From BRH-c54 sp036567945 (GTDB taxonomy: Bacteria; Bacteroidota; Bacteroidia; Flavobacteriales_E; Vicingaceae), in assembly GCA_036567945.1 (NCBI GenBank), contig DATCTM010000082.1, forward strand, positions 6,280 to 70,279: 64,000 bases of DNA, in the 5' to 3' direction. Position numbers and translations under genes: made by a program. The notes under the pieces were generated by a model. That model saw only the letters and a list, made by a program, of their open reading frames with translations. It had not been told where the DNA came from and did no database searches. Numbering within the stretch: the stretch's first letter is position 1; the number at the start of each line of letters is the position of its first letter. Positions 35,113-44,160 of the stretch are shown piece by piece.

Positions 35113-36387
35113 ATGTTACAAACTAATTTCATTAAAGAAAATAAAGCATTGGTAATCGAAAGATTAACCAAAAGAAATCTTGATGCTACTCCTATTGTCG
35201 AAAACATCATAAAATTAGATGATGATAGAAAAAAAACGCAACAAGAATTAGATAACCTATTGGCTGAGAGTAACCGTTTGGCAAAACAAATTGGTGATCT
35301 ATTTAAAGAAGGTAAAGCAGCAGAAGCTAACACGCTTAAACTACAAACTGCTGAGCTAAAAGAAAAATCAACTACTTTAAAAGAACAACAAAATAGTATC
35401 AACGAAGAGCTTACTCAACTGCTCTACCAACTTCCAAACATACCCAACCAACTTGTTCCTAATGGAAAAACTGATGCAGATAATGAATTGATTTTTGAAA
35501 ACAAAAAACAAGTTTCCTTAGCCGAAAACAACAAACTTCCACATTGGGAACTGGCTAAAAATTATGATTTAATTGACTTTGAATTGGGTGTGAAAATTAC
35601 CGGAGCAGGCTTTCCTGTTTATAAAGGTAAAGGTGCCAAATTACAACGAGCATTAATTAACTTTTTTCTTAATGAAGCCGAAAAAAATGGCTATCAAGAA
35701 ATTATACCACCTTTAATGGTAAACGAGGCTTCAGGTTATGGAACAGGACAACTGCCCGATAAAGAAGGTCAGATGTATTATGTTACTGAAGATGATTTAT
35801 ACCTAATTCCTACTGCCGAAGTACCAATAACCAACATCTACAGAGATGTAATTCTTAAAGAAGAAGATTTTCCTATAAAAAATGTAGGTTACACACCTTG
35901 TTTTAGAAGAGAAGCAGGTTCTTACGGCAAAGATGTTAGAGGATTAAATCGTTTGCACCAGTTCGACAAAGTTGAAATCGTGCAAATTCAACATCCTGAA
36001 AAATCTTACGAAACATTAGAAGCTATGGTGGAGCAAATTAAACAATTGCTAAATCAATTAGATTTACCTTACAGAATTGTTAGACTTTGTGGTGGCGATT
36101 TAGGTTTTACTTCAGCTATGACTTATGATTTTGAAGTGTATTCTGCTGCCCAAGAAAAGTGGTTAGAAGTAAGCTCTGTATCTAACTTTGAAGCTTTTCA
36201 GGCAAACAGATTAAAATGTAGATACAAAGGTAAAGATGGCAAAACCAACTTAGTACATACGCTAAACGGAAGTGCATTAGCTTTACCTAGAATTATGGCT
36301 GCTATTTTAGAGAACAATCAAACAGAAAATGGAATAAACGTTCCTGAAGTGTTGGTACCTTTTACCGGATTTAACCTTATAAACTAA
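35113..36387 (+). CDS. serS: Seryl-tRNA synthetase
   Basis: 424 residues. An N-terminal coiled-coil arm (about 30-105) is followed by a class II catalytic core with motif 2 FRREAGSYGKDVRGLNRLHQF and motif 3 TLNGSALALPR. It charges tRNA-Ser (and tRNA-Sec where present) in the cytosol. It starts 30 bases after the rpmA terminator and is followed after 6 bases by a lipoprotein gene. Confidence 0.98.
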   Translation: MLQTNFIKENKALVIERLTKRNLDATPIVENIIKLDDDRKKTQQELDNLLAESNRLAKQIGDLFKEGKAAEANTLKLQTAELKEKSTTLKEQQNSINEELTQLLYQLPNIPNQLVPNGKTDADNELIFENKKQVSLAENNKLPHWELAKNYDLIDFELGVKITGAGFPVYKGKGAKLQRALINFFLNEAEKNGYQEIIPPLMVNEASGYGTGQLPDKEGQMYYVTEDDLYLIPTAEVPITNIYRDVILKEEDFPIKNVGYTPCFRREAGSYGKDVRGLNRLHQFDKVEIVQIQHPEKSYETLEAMVEQIKQLLNQLDLPYRIVRLCGGDLGFTSAMTYDFEVYSAAQEKWLEVSSVSNFEAFQANRLKCRYKGKDGKTNLVHTLNGSALALPRIMAAILENNQTENGINVPEVLVPFTGFNLIN

Positions 36388-36393
36388 TTTGTC

Positions 36394-36951
36394 ATGTTTA
36401 AAAATATTACTTTAATAACATTTATTGCTATTTCTGCTATAGGTTTGTTCTCTTGTGGAGAAGATTATACTAACGAAATCGGACATGTAGATGGTTTAAT
36501 TAAAATTCTAGATTCTTCCGAAGAAGTGTTGCATGATGTGGATACCGCCACTTTATTTGAAATGACCATTTTTGTAAAAGAATCTATTGCGAAAATTAAA
36601 TCTAAAAACGATACGCTAACCAAAGAGGCAGCCTTAGAAGCCGACCAATTTGTAGGCAGACTAAAATCACTTTATGGTTTATCAAAAAATTATAACAAAT
36701 ATCAACAAGAAATAGATTTAATAAGAACGCAATTAAACAATTTAAAACAAGATTTAAACAACGGTATTATCTCAAAAGAACAATTCCCCGCCTATTATGA
36801 AATTGAACAAGGAGGTGTAATTTCTATTAATGATAAAATTAACCATGCTACCAACGGAATGAGTAATCGCCTTGATAAGATGAAAGAAAATAAAGCAGCT
36901 TTTGAAAAATTAATTGACGACCCAAAATCATACACAAGTTACTATAAATAA
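36394..36951 (+). CDS. Small helical lipoprotein of unknown function
   Basis: 185 residues: lipoprotein signal (ISAIGLFSC, Cys about 21) and a long predicted alpha-helical, coiled-coil-like body rich in K, E, L, N and I (for example AALEADQFVGRLKSLYGLSKNY and NKYQQEIDLIRTQLNNLKQDL). I do not recognise a family. It starts 6 bases after serS, so it probably shares that transcript. Confidence 0.65.
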   Translation: MFKNITLITFIAISAIGLFSCGEDYTNEIGHVDGLIKILDSSEEVLHDVDTATLFEMTIFVKESIAKIKSKNDTLTKEAALEADQFVGRLKSLYGLSKNYNKYQQEIDLIRTQLNNLKQDLNNGIISKEQFPAYYEIEQGGVISINDKINHATNGMSNRLDKMKENKAAFEKLIDDPKSYTSYYK

Positions 36952-36963
36952 AGAAAGTTATTT

Positions 36964-37009
36964 GATAGATAAATATCTGATTTATTAGTAATTTTAAGCA
37001 TTATCTATC
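36964..37009. promoter_or_regulatory. 9-base inverted repeat before the TPR gene
   Basis: GATAGATAA (36964-36972) and TTATCTATC (37001-37009) are perfect inverted copies 28 bases apart, ending 12 bases before the ATG at 37022. It could be a leader hairpin or an operator. Confidence 0.35.
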
Positions 37010-37021
37010 GTTAAAAGCACT

Positions 37022-38896
37022 ATGAAAACTTTTCAATTAAAATATGTACTTTCTTTAGCGTTAGCCTTTTTTATTTGCTTAACACCCACTTTTTCTCAAA
37101 CTGCTACAGATGAAAAGTTAGCCTTACAGTTTTTCAATAACGAAGAGTATGATAAAGCTGTAGTATATTTTGAAAAACTTTATAACAAAACCAACGAAAC
37201 TTCTTATTACGAAAGACTTTTACAGTGTTACCTTTACATGGAGGAGTATAAAGATTCTGAAAAACTAGTAAAAAAACACCAAAAAAAACATCCCTATCAA
37301 TTGGCTTACATGGTAGACTTAGGGATTGTTTATGAAGTAGCTGGTGATAATGCTAAAGCTAATAAAACCTTTAATGATGCCATAAAATCGCTTACCGCAA
37401 ACAATCAACAAATAATTGATCTTGCTAATAGTTTTATTAAAAACAAAGAATACAATTTTGCAGTAGAAACCTACCTTAAAGGCAGAAAGCTACTAAAAGG
37501 AACTTATGAATTCAACTTTGAATTGGCTCAGGTGTATAACCAACAAGGAAAAACCGAACTGATGTTTAAAGAGTATATCAGTATTTTAAATATTCAACCT
37601 GCTTATATACAAAGTGTTCAAAATGCCATACAAACCAATATAGGAGAGGATGAAGATGGAAGTAAAAAAGAAATTTTAAAAACACTTTTAATTAAAGAAA
37701 CCCAAAAAAGTTACGATCAAATTGTGTTTTCCGAAATGTTGATTTGGCTCTATATTCAAGAACTTAATTTTAAAGGAGCTTTTATTCAAACCAAAGCTCT
37801 TGATAAAAGATTTAGAGAAGAAGGTAAGCGCATTTTTTCTTTAGCTGATTTGTGTCTTTCTAATAAAGATTACGAAACGGCCATTGAATGTTACCAATAC
37901 ATCATAGATTTAGGAAAAAACAACCGACTGTATAATTACAGTAGAATTCAGCTGCTACAAGTTTATTACACTAAAATTACTACCACCGCTTCTTACACCA
38001 ATGAGGAGGTTATGGTATTAGAGTCCAAGTATGAAGCCGCCATAAAAGAATTAGGAAATTCTAATGAATCCTATCTTATGATTAAAAACCTAGCTCACTT
38101 AAAGGCTTTCTATCTTAATAAACCATTAGAAGCTCAAGAATTGCTAAACAGTTTTATCAATACTCCTCGCCTAACTTCTCAAGAACAAGCTGAACTCAAA
38201 ATAGAATTAGCTGATGTCAATCTATTTTTAGGAGATATTTGGGAAGCTTCTCTTTTGTATTCTCAGGTTGAAAAAAGCTTTAAACATAGTCAGCTGGGAG
38301 AAACTGCTAAATTTAAAAATGCTAAAATTTCTTTTTATACCGGAGATTTCGATTGGGCAAAAGCTCAACTAGATGTCCTCAAAGCATCAACATCAAAACT
38401 AATTGCGAATGATGCCATGAAATTATCAATCACCATTACCGATAACATTGGAATAGATACTACCAAAGCTCCTCTCCTACTTTTTGCTAAAGCAGATTTA
38501 TTATTTTATCAAAACCAACACAACCAAGCATTAGAAATGTTAGACTCTTTAAAAAAAACTTTCCCTATACATGTAATTGGTGATGATGTGCTTTATAAAC
38601 AACACGAAATCTATTTTAGTAAAAAAAATCTGCCAAAAGCTATTGAAAAATTGGAGCAAATTATAAAAGAATATGCTTACGATTTATTAGTTGATGATGC
38701 ACTTTATAAATTAGCAACCATTTACGATTATGAGCTAAATGACAAAGCCAAAGCCCAGGAATATTACAAAAAAATAATTTTTGAACACCAAGGAAGTATC
38801 TATGTGGTTGATTCCCGAAAAAGATTTAGAGAATTACAACAAACACCTTCTAGCATGGATTTAGAACAAAAATTAATAGAAGCTGAAACCAACTAA
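37022..38896 (+). CDS. Exported TPR-repeat protein
   Basis: 624 residues: signal peptide at 1-25 (FFICLTPTFSQ), then a long array of TPR-like helix pairs across the whole length (ALQFFNNEEYDKAVVYFEKL ... AIEKLEQIIKEYAYDLLVDDALYKLATIYDY near the C-terminus). No enzymatic or OmpA domain is visible. It is probably periplasmic and a scaffold; similar proteins occur near gliding or cell-envelope genes, but this is only inference. It is followed after 5 bases by a DUF2752 gene. Confidence 0.82.
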   Translation: MKTFQLKYVLSLALAFFICLTPTFSQTATDEKLALQFFNNEEYDKAVVYFEKLYNKTNETSYYERLLQCYLYMEEYKDSEKLVKKHQKKHPYQLAYMVDLGIVYEVAGDNAKANKTFNDAIKSLTANNQQIIDLANSFIKNKEYNFAVETYLKGRKLLKGTYEFNFELAQVYNQQGKTELMFKEYISILNIQPAYIQSVQNAIQTNIGEDEDGSKKEILKTLLIKETQKSYDQIVFSEMLIWLYIQELNFKGAFIQTKALDKRFREEGKRIFSLADLCLSNKDYETAIECYQYIIDLGKNNRLYNYSRIQLLQVYYTKITTTASYTNEEVMVLESKYEAAIKELGNSNESYLMIKNLAHLKAFYLNKPLEAQELLNSFINTPRLTSQEQAELKIELADVNLFLGDIWEASLLYSQVEKSFKHSQLGETAKFKNAKISFYTGDFDWAKAQLDVLKASTSKLIANDAMKLSITITDNIGIDTTKAPLLLFAKADLLFYQNQHNQALEMLDSLKKTFPIHVIGDDVLYKQHEIYFSKKNLPKAIEKLEQIIKEYAYDLLVDDALYKLATIYDYELNDKAKAQEYYKKIIFEHQGSIYVVDSRKRFRELQQTPSSMDLEQKLIEAETN

Positions 38897-38901
38897 GTAA
38901 A

Positions 38902-39198
38902 ATGAGTTTAATAAATTGGCTGGAAAATAACCTTTTGGCTTGTCCGTACAAAAAATATTTCGATATAGATTGTATGGGCTGCGGAATGCAACGTGCTTTT
39001 ATTGCTTTGCTTAAGGGAGATTTTGTAGAAAGTTTTCTGTTTTACCCTCCTCTATTTTCTATGATTATTATGTTGTTGCTTTTACCACTACATCTAATTT
39101 TTAAATTTAAACATGGTGCTGTATGGTTAAAATACCTGTTTATTTTTAACATTGCCGTTGTCATCATTAACTTTATCGTTAAAATTATACATTCATGA
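38902..39198 (+). CDS. DUF2752 small membrane protein
   Basis: 98 residues. The N-terminal segment C-P-Y-K-K-x-F-D-I-D-C-M-G-C-G-M-Q-R-A matches the conserved DxxCxGCGxxR-type box of DUF2752, and two hydrophobic segments follow (about 42-67 and 73-95). Role unknown. It overlaps the start of the next gene by 4 bases (ATGA), indicating translational coupling. Confidence 0.82.
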   Translation: MSLINWLENNLLACPYKKYFDIDCMGCGMQRAFIALLKGDFVESFLFYPPLFSMIIMLLLLPLHLIFKFKHGAVWLKYLFIFNIAVVIINFIVKIIHS

Positions 39199-40688
39199 AA
39201 ATTTTAACCGCAGAACAAACTAAAGCAGCTGACGATTTTACTATTAAAAACGAACCCATTCCTTCGTTAAACTTAATGGAAAGAGCCGGCAGCAACTGTA
39301 CTTCGTGGATAATTAATAATTATACTACTGATATTCCTGTTATTATTTTTTGTGGAATTGGCAATAATGGTGGTGATGGATTAGTAATTGCTCGTTTGCT
39401 AAAGAAAAAAGGATTTGATGTTTCGATTTATATAGTTGAATTTTCTAAAAAATATTCATCGGACTTCTCTAAAAACCTAAAAAAATTAGAAAAAGAAAAA
39501 GCTAACATCCATTTTTTAACCGAAAACAACTTTTCTTTTCAACTTCCTGAAAATGTATTAATTATTGATGCTATTTTCGGAAACGGACTATCAAAACCAA
39601 TAAGTGGTTTTATTGCTGAAATTATTACGACAATAAACACTTCAAATACTGCTGTTATTGCCATAGATATTCCTTCTGGATTATTTGCTGATAGCAACAT
39701 TAACAATAATTCAGCAGCCATTATTGAAGCGGATTACACCTTAACTATACAACAACCCAAACAAAGTTTTTTTGCCGTAGAAACCCAAAAATATGTTGGA
39801 GAATTCATTATCATCAATATTGGTATTTTACCAGCATTTTTAAACGAAGTGGTTACCGATACTTACTTTGTTACGCACGAATCTGTTTTACCTTTACTTA
39901 AAAAGCGTACAAAGTTTAGTCATAAAGGAACCTACGGACATTCACTTATTATTGCAGGAAGTAAAGGGAAAATGGGGGCTGCTATTTTGACGTCTCGTGC
40001 TTGTTTAAAAATAGGAGCTGGTTTAGTTACTGCTTTAGTTCCTGAAATTGGTCTAGATGTCACTCAAATTGCTAATCCTGAGGTAATGTGTATTCCTACT
40101 TCAGAAAAAGATTTTATTAACGAACTTCCTGATTTATCTAATTACAACAGCATTGGTGTTGGTCCGGGAATAGGTACAGAAAAACAAACTCAAAATAGCA
40201 TTAAACTATTGATACAGAACTGCAAACAATCGCTTGTTTTAGATGCCGATGCTATTAATATATTAGCAGAAAATAAAACATGGTTGGCTTTTTTACCACC
40301 ACACACCATCCTTACTCCTCATCCAAAAGAATTTGAACGCTTAGTAGGAAAAACATCTAATAGCGAAGAAAAGTGGCAGCTACAAAAAGAATTTGCTATT
40401 AAACATCAAGTAATTGTAGTACTTAAAGGTGCCTATACCAGCATTGCTTGTCCTACCGGAGAACTATATTTTAACTCCACTGGAAACCCCGGAATGGCTA
40501 CAGCAGGAAGCGGTGATGTACTAACTGGAATAATTACAGGTCTAGTAGCTCAAGGCTACACACCTTCTCAAGCTGCTATTTTAGGAGTTTATGTTCATGG
40601 TTTTGCAGGAGATAAGGCCAAAGAAGTTTTAAGTGAAAATACCTTAATAGCTTCAGATATCATCAATAATTTATATCAATTTTTTTAA
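39195..40688 (+). CDS. nnrE/nnrD: Bifunctional NAD(P)H-hydrate epimerase / ADP-dependent NAD(P)H-hydrate dehydratase
   Basis: 497 residues, the length of the fused enzyme. Residues about 1-215 are the YjeF_N epimerase (MKILTAEQTKAADDFTI, GIGNNGGDGLVIARLL); about 235-497 are the carbohydrate-kinase-fold dehydratase (KGTYGHSLIIAGSKGKMGAA, GVGPGIGTEK, LTPHPKEFERL, STGNPGMATAGSGDVLTGII). It repairs hydrated NAD(P)H in the cytosol. Coupled to the DUF2752 gene by a 4-base overlap. Confidence 0.96.
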   Translation: MKILTAEQTKAADDFTIKNEPIPSLNLMERAGSNCTSWIINNYTTDIPVIIFCGIGNNGGDGLVIARLLKKKGFDVSIYIVEFSKKYSSDFSKNLKKLEKEKANIHFLTENNFSFQLPENVLIIDAIFGNGLSKPISGFIAEIITTINTSNTAVIAIDIPSGLFADSNINNNSAAIIEADYTLTIQQPKQSFFAVETQKYVGEFIIINIGILPAFLNEVVTDTYFVTHESVLPLLKKRTKFSHKGTYGHSLIIAGSKGKMGAAILTSRACLKIGAGLVTALVPEIGLDVTQIANPEVMCIPTSEKDFINELPDLSNYNSIGVGPGIGTEKQTQNSIKLLIQNCKQSLVLDADAINILAENKTWLAFLPPHTILTPHPKEFERLVGKTSNSEEKWQLQKEFAIKHQVIVVLKGAYTSIACPTGELYFNSTGNPGMATAGSGDVLTGIITGLVAQGYTPSQAAILGVYVHGFAGDKAKEVLSENTLIASDIINNLYQFF

Positions 40689-40783
40689 TAGTGAAATTCA
40701 ATCAAAAAATCATTTTTTTATAAAATACACAACAATCAAACAGATTGTTAATTAATAAATTTATCTATAAAACATTATTTTAC

Positions 40784-40791
40784 TACATTTG
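40784..40791 (+). promoter_or_regulatory. Promoter -7 element of the DUF5606 gene
   Basis: TACATTTG matches TAnnTTTG, 24 bases upstream of the ATG at 40816. Confidence 0.45.
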
Positions 40792-40815
40792 TCTTTATAA
40801 ATTTTAAAATTCAAT

Positions 40816-41364
40816 ATGAACATTACATCAATCATTTCAATTACGGGAAAACCCGGTTTACACAAAATCGTTTCACAAACAAAAAACGGATTAATTGCAG
40901 AATCTATAGAAGACGGTAAGCGTTTTCCTGTTTATGCTTCCGAAAAAGTTAGTGCCATAGAAGACATTAGCATTTATACTAAAACAGACGATATGCCTCT
41001 AGTTGAAGTATATCAAAAACTATATAAAAAAACTGCAGGAAAAGCAGCTATAGACCATAAAGCTAAGCCGGAAGAACTTCAATCTTTTTTGAAAGAAGTA
41101 GTTGATTTTGATGAAGAAAGAGTGTATAACTCAGATTTAAAAAAACTTTTTCAGTGGTTCAACATTCTTATTAAAGCCGATTTATTAAAAGAGGAGGAAA
41201 AAGAAGAAAAATCAACTAAAAAAGCTACTGCAGATAAAAAAGATGCTAAAGCACCGAAAAAAGCTGCTCCCGCTAAAAAAGTAACTGCCAAGAAAACAAC
41301 TACGCCTAAAACTTCTAAAGCTAAGGCTACAACAAAAACGGCTACTCCTTCTAAAAAAGGGTAA
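40816..41364 (+). CDS. DUF5606 protein with Lys/Ala-rich tail
   Basis: 182 residues. The first 120 or so match DUF5606 (SIISITGKPGLHKIVSQTKN, then DGKRFPVYASEKVSAIEDIS), a Bacteroidota-restricted family of unknown function. The last 55 or so are K, A and T-rich (APKKAAPAKKVTAKKTTTPK), like a histone H1 tail and like the L21 tail in this window. The terminator follows 25 bases later. Small and cytosolic; a nucleic-acid-binding role is suggested only by the tail. Confidence 0.82.
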   Translation: MNITSIISITGKPGLHKIVSQTKNGLIAESIEDGKRFPVYASEKVSAIEDISIYTKTDDMPLVEVYQKLYKKTAGKAAIDHKAKPEELQSFLKEVVDFDEERVYNSDLKKLFQWFNILIKADLLKEEEKEEKSTKKATADKKDAKAPKKAAPAKKVTAKKTTTPKTSKAKATTKTATPSKKG

Positions 41365-41389
41365 TGCCAATCATTTAATTGCATATTAT

Positions 41390-41421
41390 AAAAATCCTAT
41401 TGCTTTGTCGATAGGATTTTT
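41390..41421 (+). terminator. Terminator after the DUF5606 gene
   Basis: AAAAATCCTAT pairs with ATAGGATTTTT around the loop TGCTTTGTCG, with a T5 end. It lies 24 bases upstream of the M3 peptidase ATG. Confidence 0.82.
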
Positions 41422-41444
41422 CATTTAATCATTCTAATACCATT

Positions 41445-43160
41445 ATGGACGCTCATCAACAAGCCAACAACAATAGAAATTTTATTCCTACCTCTTTTAC
41501 ATTAAGCAATTGGGAGTCCGTTGCTCCTTTTTATGAAAATTTAATAACTAGAAACATCACTACGGTAGCCGAACTGGAGAAATGGCTTATCGACAGAAGT
41601 GAATTAGATGCTTTTGTTAGTGAAAACGTTGGTTGGAAATATATTAAAATGAATATTGATACCACTAATGAAGAGCTAAGCAAAGATTTTCATTATTTTA
41701 TTAATGAAATTGAACCTAAAATTGCTCCCATAAATAACGAACTTAATAAAAAATTTGTAGCCTCTCCTCTACTTTCTCAATTAGATGAAAATACTTATAA
41801 AATATACCTAAGAGCCATCAAAAAAGAAATGGAAATTTTTCGTGAAGAAAATGTTCCTATTCAAACCAAATTAATGGAAAACTCTCAGAAATATGGAGCT
41901 ATTGTTGGCAGTATGACCATCAATTTCAACAATAAATCACTTACCCTTCAGCAGGCCAGTAACTTTTTGAAAGAAAACGATAGGGCATTACGCCAAGAAG
42001 TTTATTTAACTATTTCCAAAAGAAAAATTAGCGATAAAGACAAACTAAACGATTTGTTTAGTGAAATGATAACTCTCCGTCATAAAATAGCTCAAAATGC
42101 GGGTTTTGAAAACTACAGAGACTATATGTTTGCTGAGCTAGGAAGGTTTGATTATACGCCAAAAGATTGTTTTGAATTTCACGAGTCTATCGCCAAAGAA
42201 GTAGTTCCTGTTATTAATGAATTTGATAGCGAAAGAAAAAACTTATTAGGTGTAGAAACCTTAAAACCGTGGGACAAAATGGTTGATCCTAACGGAGAAC
42301 AACCTTTAAAACCTGTAGCTTCGGAAGAAGAATTAATTGATAAAACCATTACTTGTTTCAATAAAATTCATCCTTATTTTGGTGAGTGCATGAAAACCAT
42401 GAAAGAAATTAAGCACCTTGATTTAAGTTCTAAAGTGGGTAAAGCTCCGGGAGGTTTTAATTATCCGCTTTACGAAACAGGTGTGCCTTTTATTTTTATG
42501 AATTCTGTTGGTTCTCAAAGAGATGTGGTAACCATGATTCATGAAGGCGGACATGCAGTACATTCTTTTTTAACAAATGACTTATCGCTTACTGCCTTTA
42601 AAGAATTTCCATCAGAAGTAGCAGAATTAGCATCTATGAGCATGGAGCTTATTTCTATGGATTATTGGGATGTTTTTTACGACAATGAAACAGAATTAAA
42701 ACGGGCTAAAAAAGAGCAACTTCAAGGAATTTTAAATACCCTACCTTGGGTAGCTACCATAGATAAATTTCAGCATTTAGTTTACGAAAGACCTGATCAT
42801 TCTCACAAAGAAAGAGAACAACTATGGAATATTTTAATGGATAATTTTAGTAGTGATGTGGTTGATTGGTCGGATTGTGAAGAAGAAAGAAGTTATTATT
42901 GGCAAAAACAACTACATTTGTTTGAAGTACCTTTTTATTATATTGAATATGGTATGGCACAATTAGGGGCAATTGCCGTATGGAGAAACTATAAACAACA
43001 ACCAGAAAAAGCCTTAAATCAATACATAGAAGCCCTAAAACTAGGTTATACTAAACCTATTTCAGAAATATATGCTACTGCAGGAATTGCTTTTGATTTT
43101 TCTCAAGACTACATTAAGGAATTAATCGATTTTGTTCAATTAGAGATGAATAAATTGTAG
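41445..43160 (+). CDS. M3 family oligoendopeptidase
   Basis: 571 residues, typical of M3 (PepF/thimet-type) peptidases. The zinc site is HEGGH near residues 365-369 followed about 25 residues later by the third ligand in FPSEVAELASMSMELI. No signal peptide is present, so it acts in the cytosol on short peptides. It begins 24 bases after a terminator and so needs its own promoter, which I could not identify. Confidence 0.9.
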   Translation: MDAHQQANNNRNFIPTSFTLSNWESVAPFYENLITRNITTVAELEKWLIDRSELDAFVSENVGWKYIKMNIDTTNEELSKDFHYFINEIEPKIAPINNELNKKFVASPLLSQLDENTYKIYLRAIKKEMEIFREENVPIQTKLMENSQKYGAIVGSMTINFNNKSLTLQQASNFLKENDRALRQEVYLTISKRKISDKDKLNDLFSEMITLRHKIAQNAGFENYRDYMFAELGRFDYTPKDCFEFHESIAKEVVPVINEFDSERKNLLGVETLKPWDKMVDPNGEQPLKPVASEEELIDKTITCFNKIHPYFGECMKTMKEIKHLDLSSKVGKAPGGFNYPLYETGVPFIFMNSVGSQRDVVTMIHEGGHAVHSFLTNDLSLTAFKEFPSEVAELASMSMELISMDYWDVFYDNETELKRAKKEQLQGILNTLPWVATIDKFQHLVYERPDHSHKEREQLWNILMDNFSSDVVDWSDCEEERSYYWQKQLHLFEVPFYYIEYGMAQLGAIAVWRNYKQQPEKALNQYIEALKLGYTKPISEIYATAGIAFDFSQDYIKELIDFVQLEMNKL

Positions 43161-43382
43161 AGGTAGCTTATCTTCATATCAATCGAAATTTTACAAGCTA
43201 AGGAACGAAGCTTAGTAAAACAAAGCCAGAAAAACCTAAGTTCAGCGAAACTAGATTTTGTAAGTTGGGGAATAACATCTTAAGTGGGATGTGTTCTAAG
43301 AACAAAAAAACCTAAATTTTTAGTAATTTTTACTTCTCCAACTATTTTAGTATCTTTAACTTATCAATTTAAACTTTATATT
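43161..43382. other. Intergenic stretch with stem-loop, no gene
   Basis: No convincing coding frame. TTTTA and CTAAG (43189-43202) face CTTAG and TAAAA (43211-43220) in an imperfect stem. TATCTTTA at 43351-43358 is a near match to the -7 element. Function unknown. Confidence 0.5.
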
Positions 43383-43457
43383 ATGAAATAGTCACTAACA
43401 ACTTGTTTGTTGCAAACAAACACCAATGAAGATAAGGCCATTCCTTATGACAAATAA
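43383..43457 (+). pseudogene. Possible remnant of a short gene: ATG AAA then an in-frame TAG, open to 43457
   Basis: An ATG at 43383 with a typical AT-rich leader and a promoter-like TATCTTTA at 43351 is followed by AAA and then TAG; the same frame then stays open for 21 codons (SLTTCLLQTNTNEDKAIPYDK) and ends in TAA. It looks like the start of a gene truncated or decayed by a stop or deletion. A 7-base inverted repeat TTGTTTG/CAAACAA sits inside it (43403-43419). It could also be noncoding leader of the next gene. Confidence 0.25.
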
Positions 43458-43478
43458 AAAAACAATAAATATCTACAT

Positions 43479-43679
43479 ATGAAAGCAGCAGGAATTATAT
43501 TACTAGTTATTGGCCTTATTGGAACCATTGTGTTTGGCTATCAAGCTATTAAAGATTCAGAAAGTTTTAATTTGTTTGGTGTTGATGTAGCAGTTAGTAA
43601 AGCCGATTGGACTCCCCTAATTATTAGTGGCGCTATACTTATGGTAGGTTTAATAATTACTTTTCTTAAAAAGAAATAA
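43479..43679 (+). CDS. Small two-helix membrane protein
   Basis: 66 residues with two hydrophobic segments (about 3-22 and 46-63) flanking a short polar part with FNLFGVDVAVSKADWTPL. I recognise it as a Bacteroidota family of small inner-membrane proteins resembling DUF3185, function unknown. It is 6 bases upstream of the DUF1801 gene, so co-transcribed. Confidence 0.65.
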   Translation: MKAAGIILLVIGLIGTIVFGYQAIKDSESFNLFGVDVAVSKADWTPLIISGAILMVGLIITFLKKK

Positions 43680-43685
43680 ACAGCA

Positions 43686-44126
43686 ATGGCTACAAAAAAT
43701 AAGACTACCGAAACAGCAGTTAATGTAATTGATTTTATTAACTCATTTGTAGAAAATGACCAAAAAAAGGCCGATAGCTTTCAGCTAATTGAGTTGATGA
43801 CCAAATGGTCAGGATTTGAACCTAAAATGTGGGGGCCAAGCATTATTGGTTTTGGCAGTTACCATTATAAATACGCTAGCGGACATGAAGGAGATGCCCC
43901 TCTTATTGCTTTCTCTCCCCGTAAAGCCGCATTCTCTCTTTACGTGTTCTCGTCCACCGAAGAAAACAAACATTTGTTAGAAGGCTTAGGAAAATATAAA
44001 ATAAGCAAAGCCTGTATTTATATCAAAAAACTATCCGACATCAATACCAATATCTTAGAAAAACTTTGCAAAACTTCCATTGACTATATTAATGAACACC
44101 ATGAATGTGCTTGTAGAGAAAAATGA
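43686..44126 (+). CDS. DUF1801 (YdhG-like) protein
   Basis: 146 residues, cytosolic. The pattern KWSGFEPKMWGPSIIGFGSY and APLIAFSPRKAAFSLYVF, then KACIYIKKLSDIN matches DUF1801, a small alpha/beta family of unknown function that often stands beside transcription regulators or small membrane genes. Second gene of a two-gene unit. Confidence 0.85.
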   Translation: MATKNKTTETAVNVIDFINSFVENDQKKADSFQLIELMTKWSGFEPKMWGPSIIGFGSYHYKYASGHEGDAPLIAFSPRKAAFSLYVFSSTEENKHLLEGLGKYKISKACIYIKKLSDINTNILEKLCKTSIDYINEHHECACREK

Positions 44127-44160
44127 AACAGCTTTTTAGTTCTATAAACATTTTCTTATA

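Noticed and set aside
43389..43391. In-frame TAG read as a recoded amino acid
   Set aside because: There is no sign of pyrrolysine machinery in this window, and TAG two codons after ATG fits decay or a leader better.
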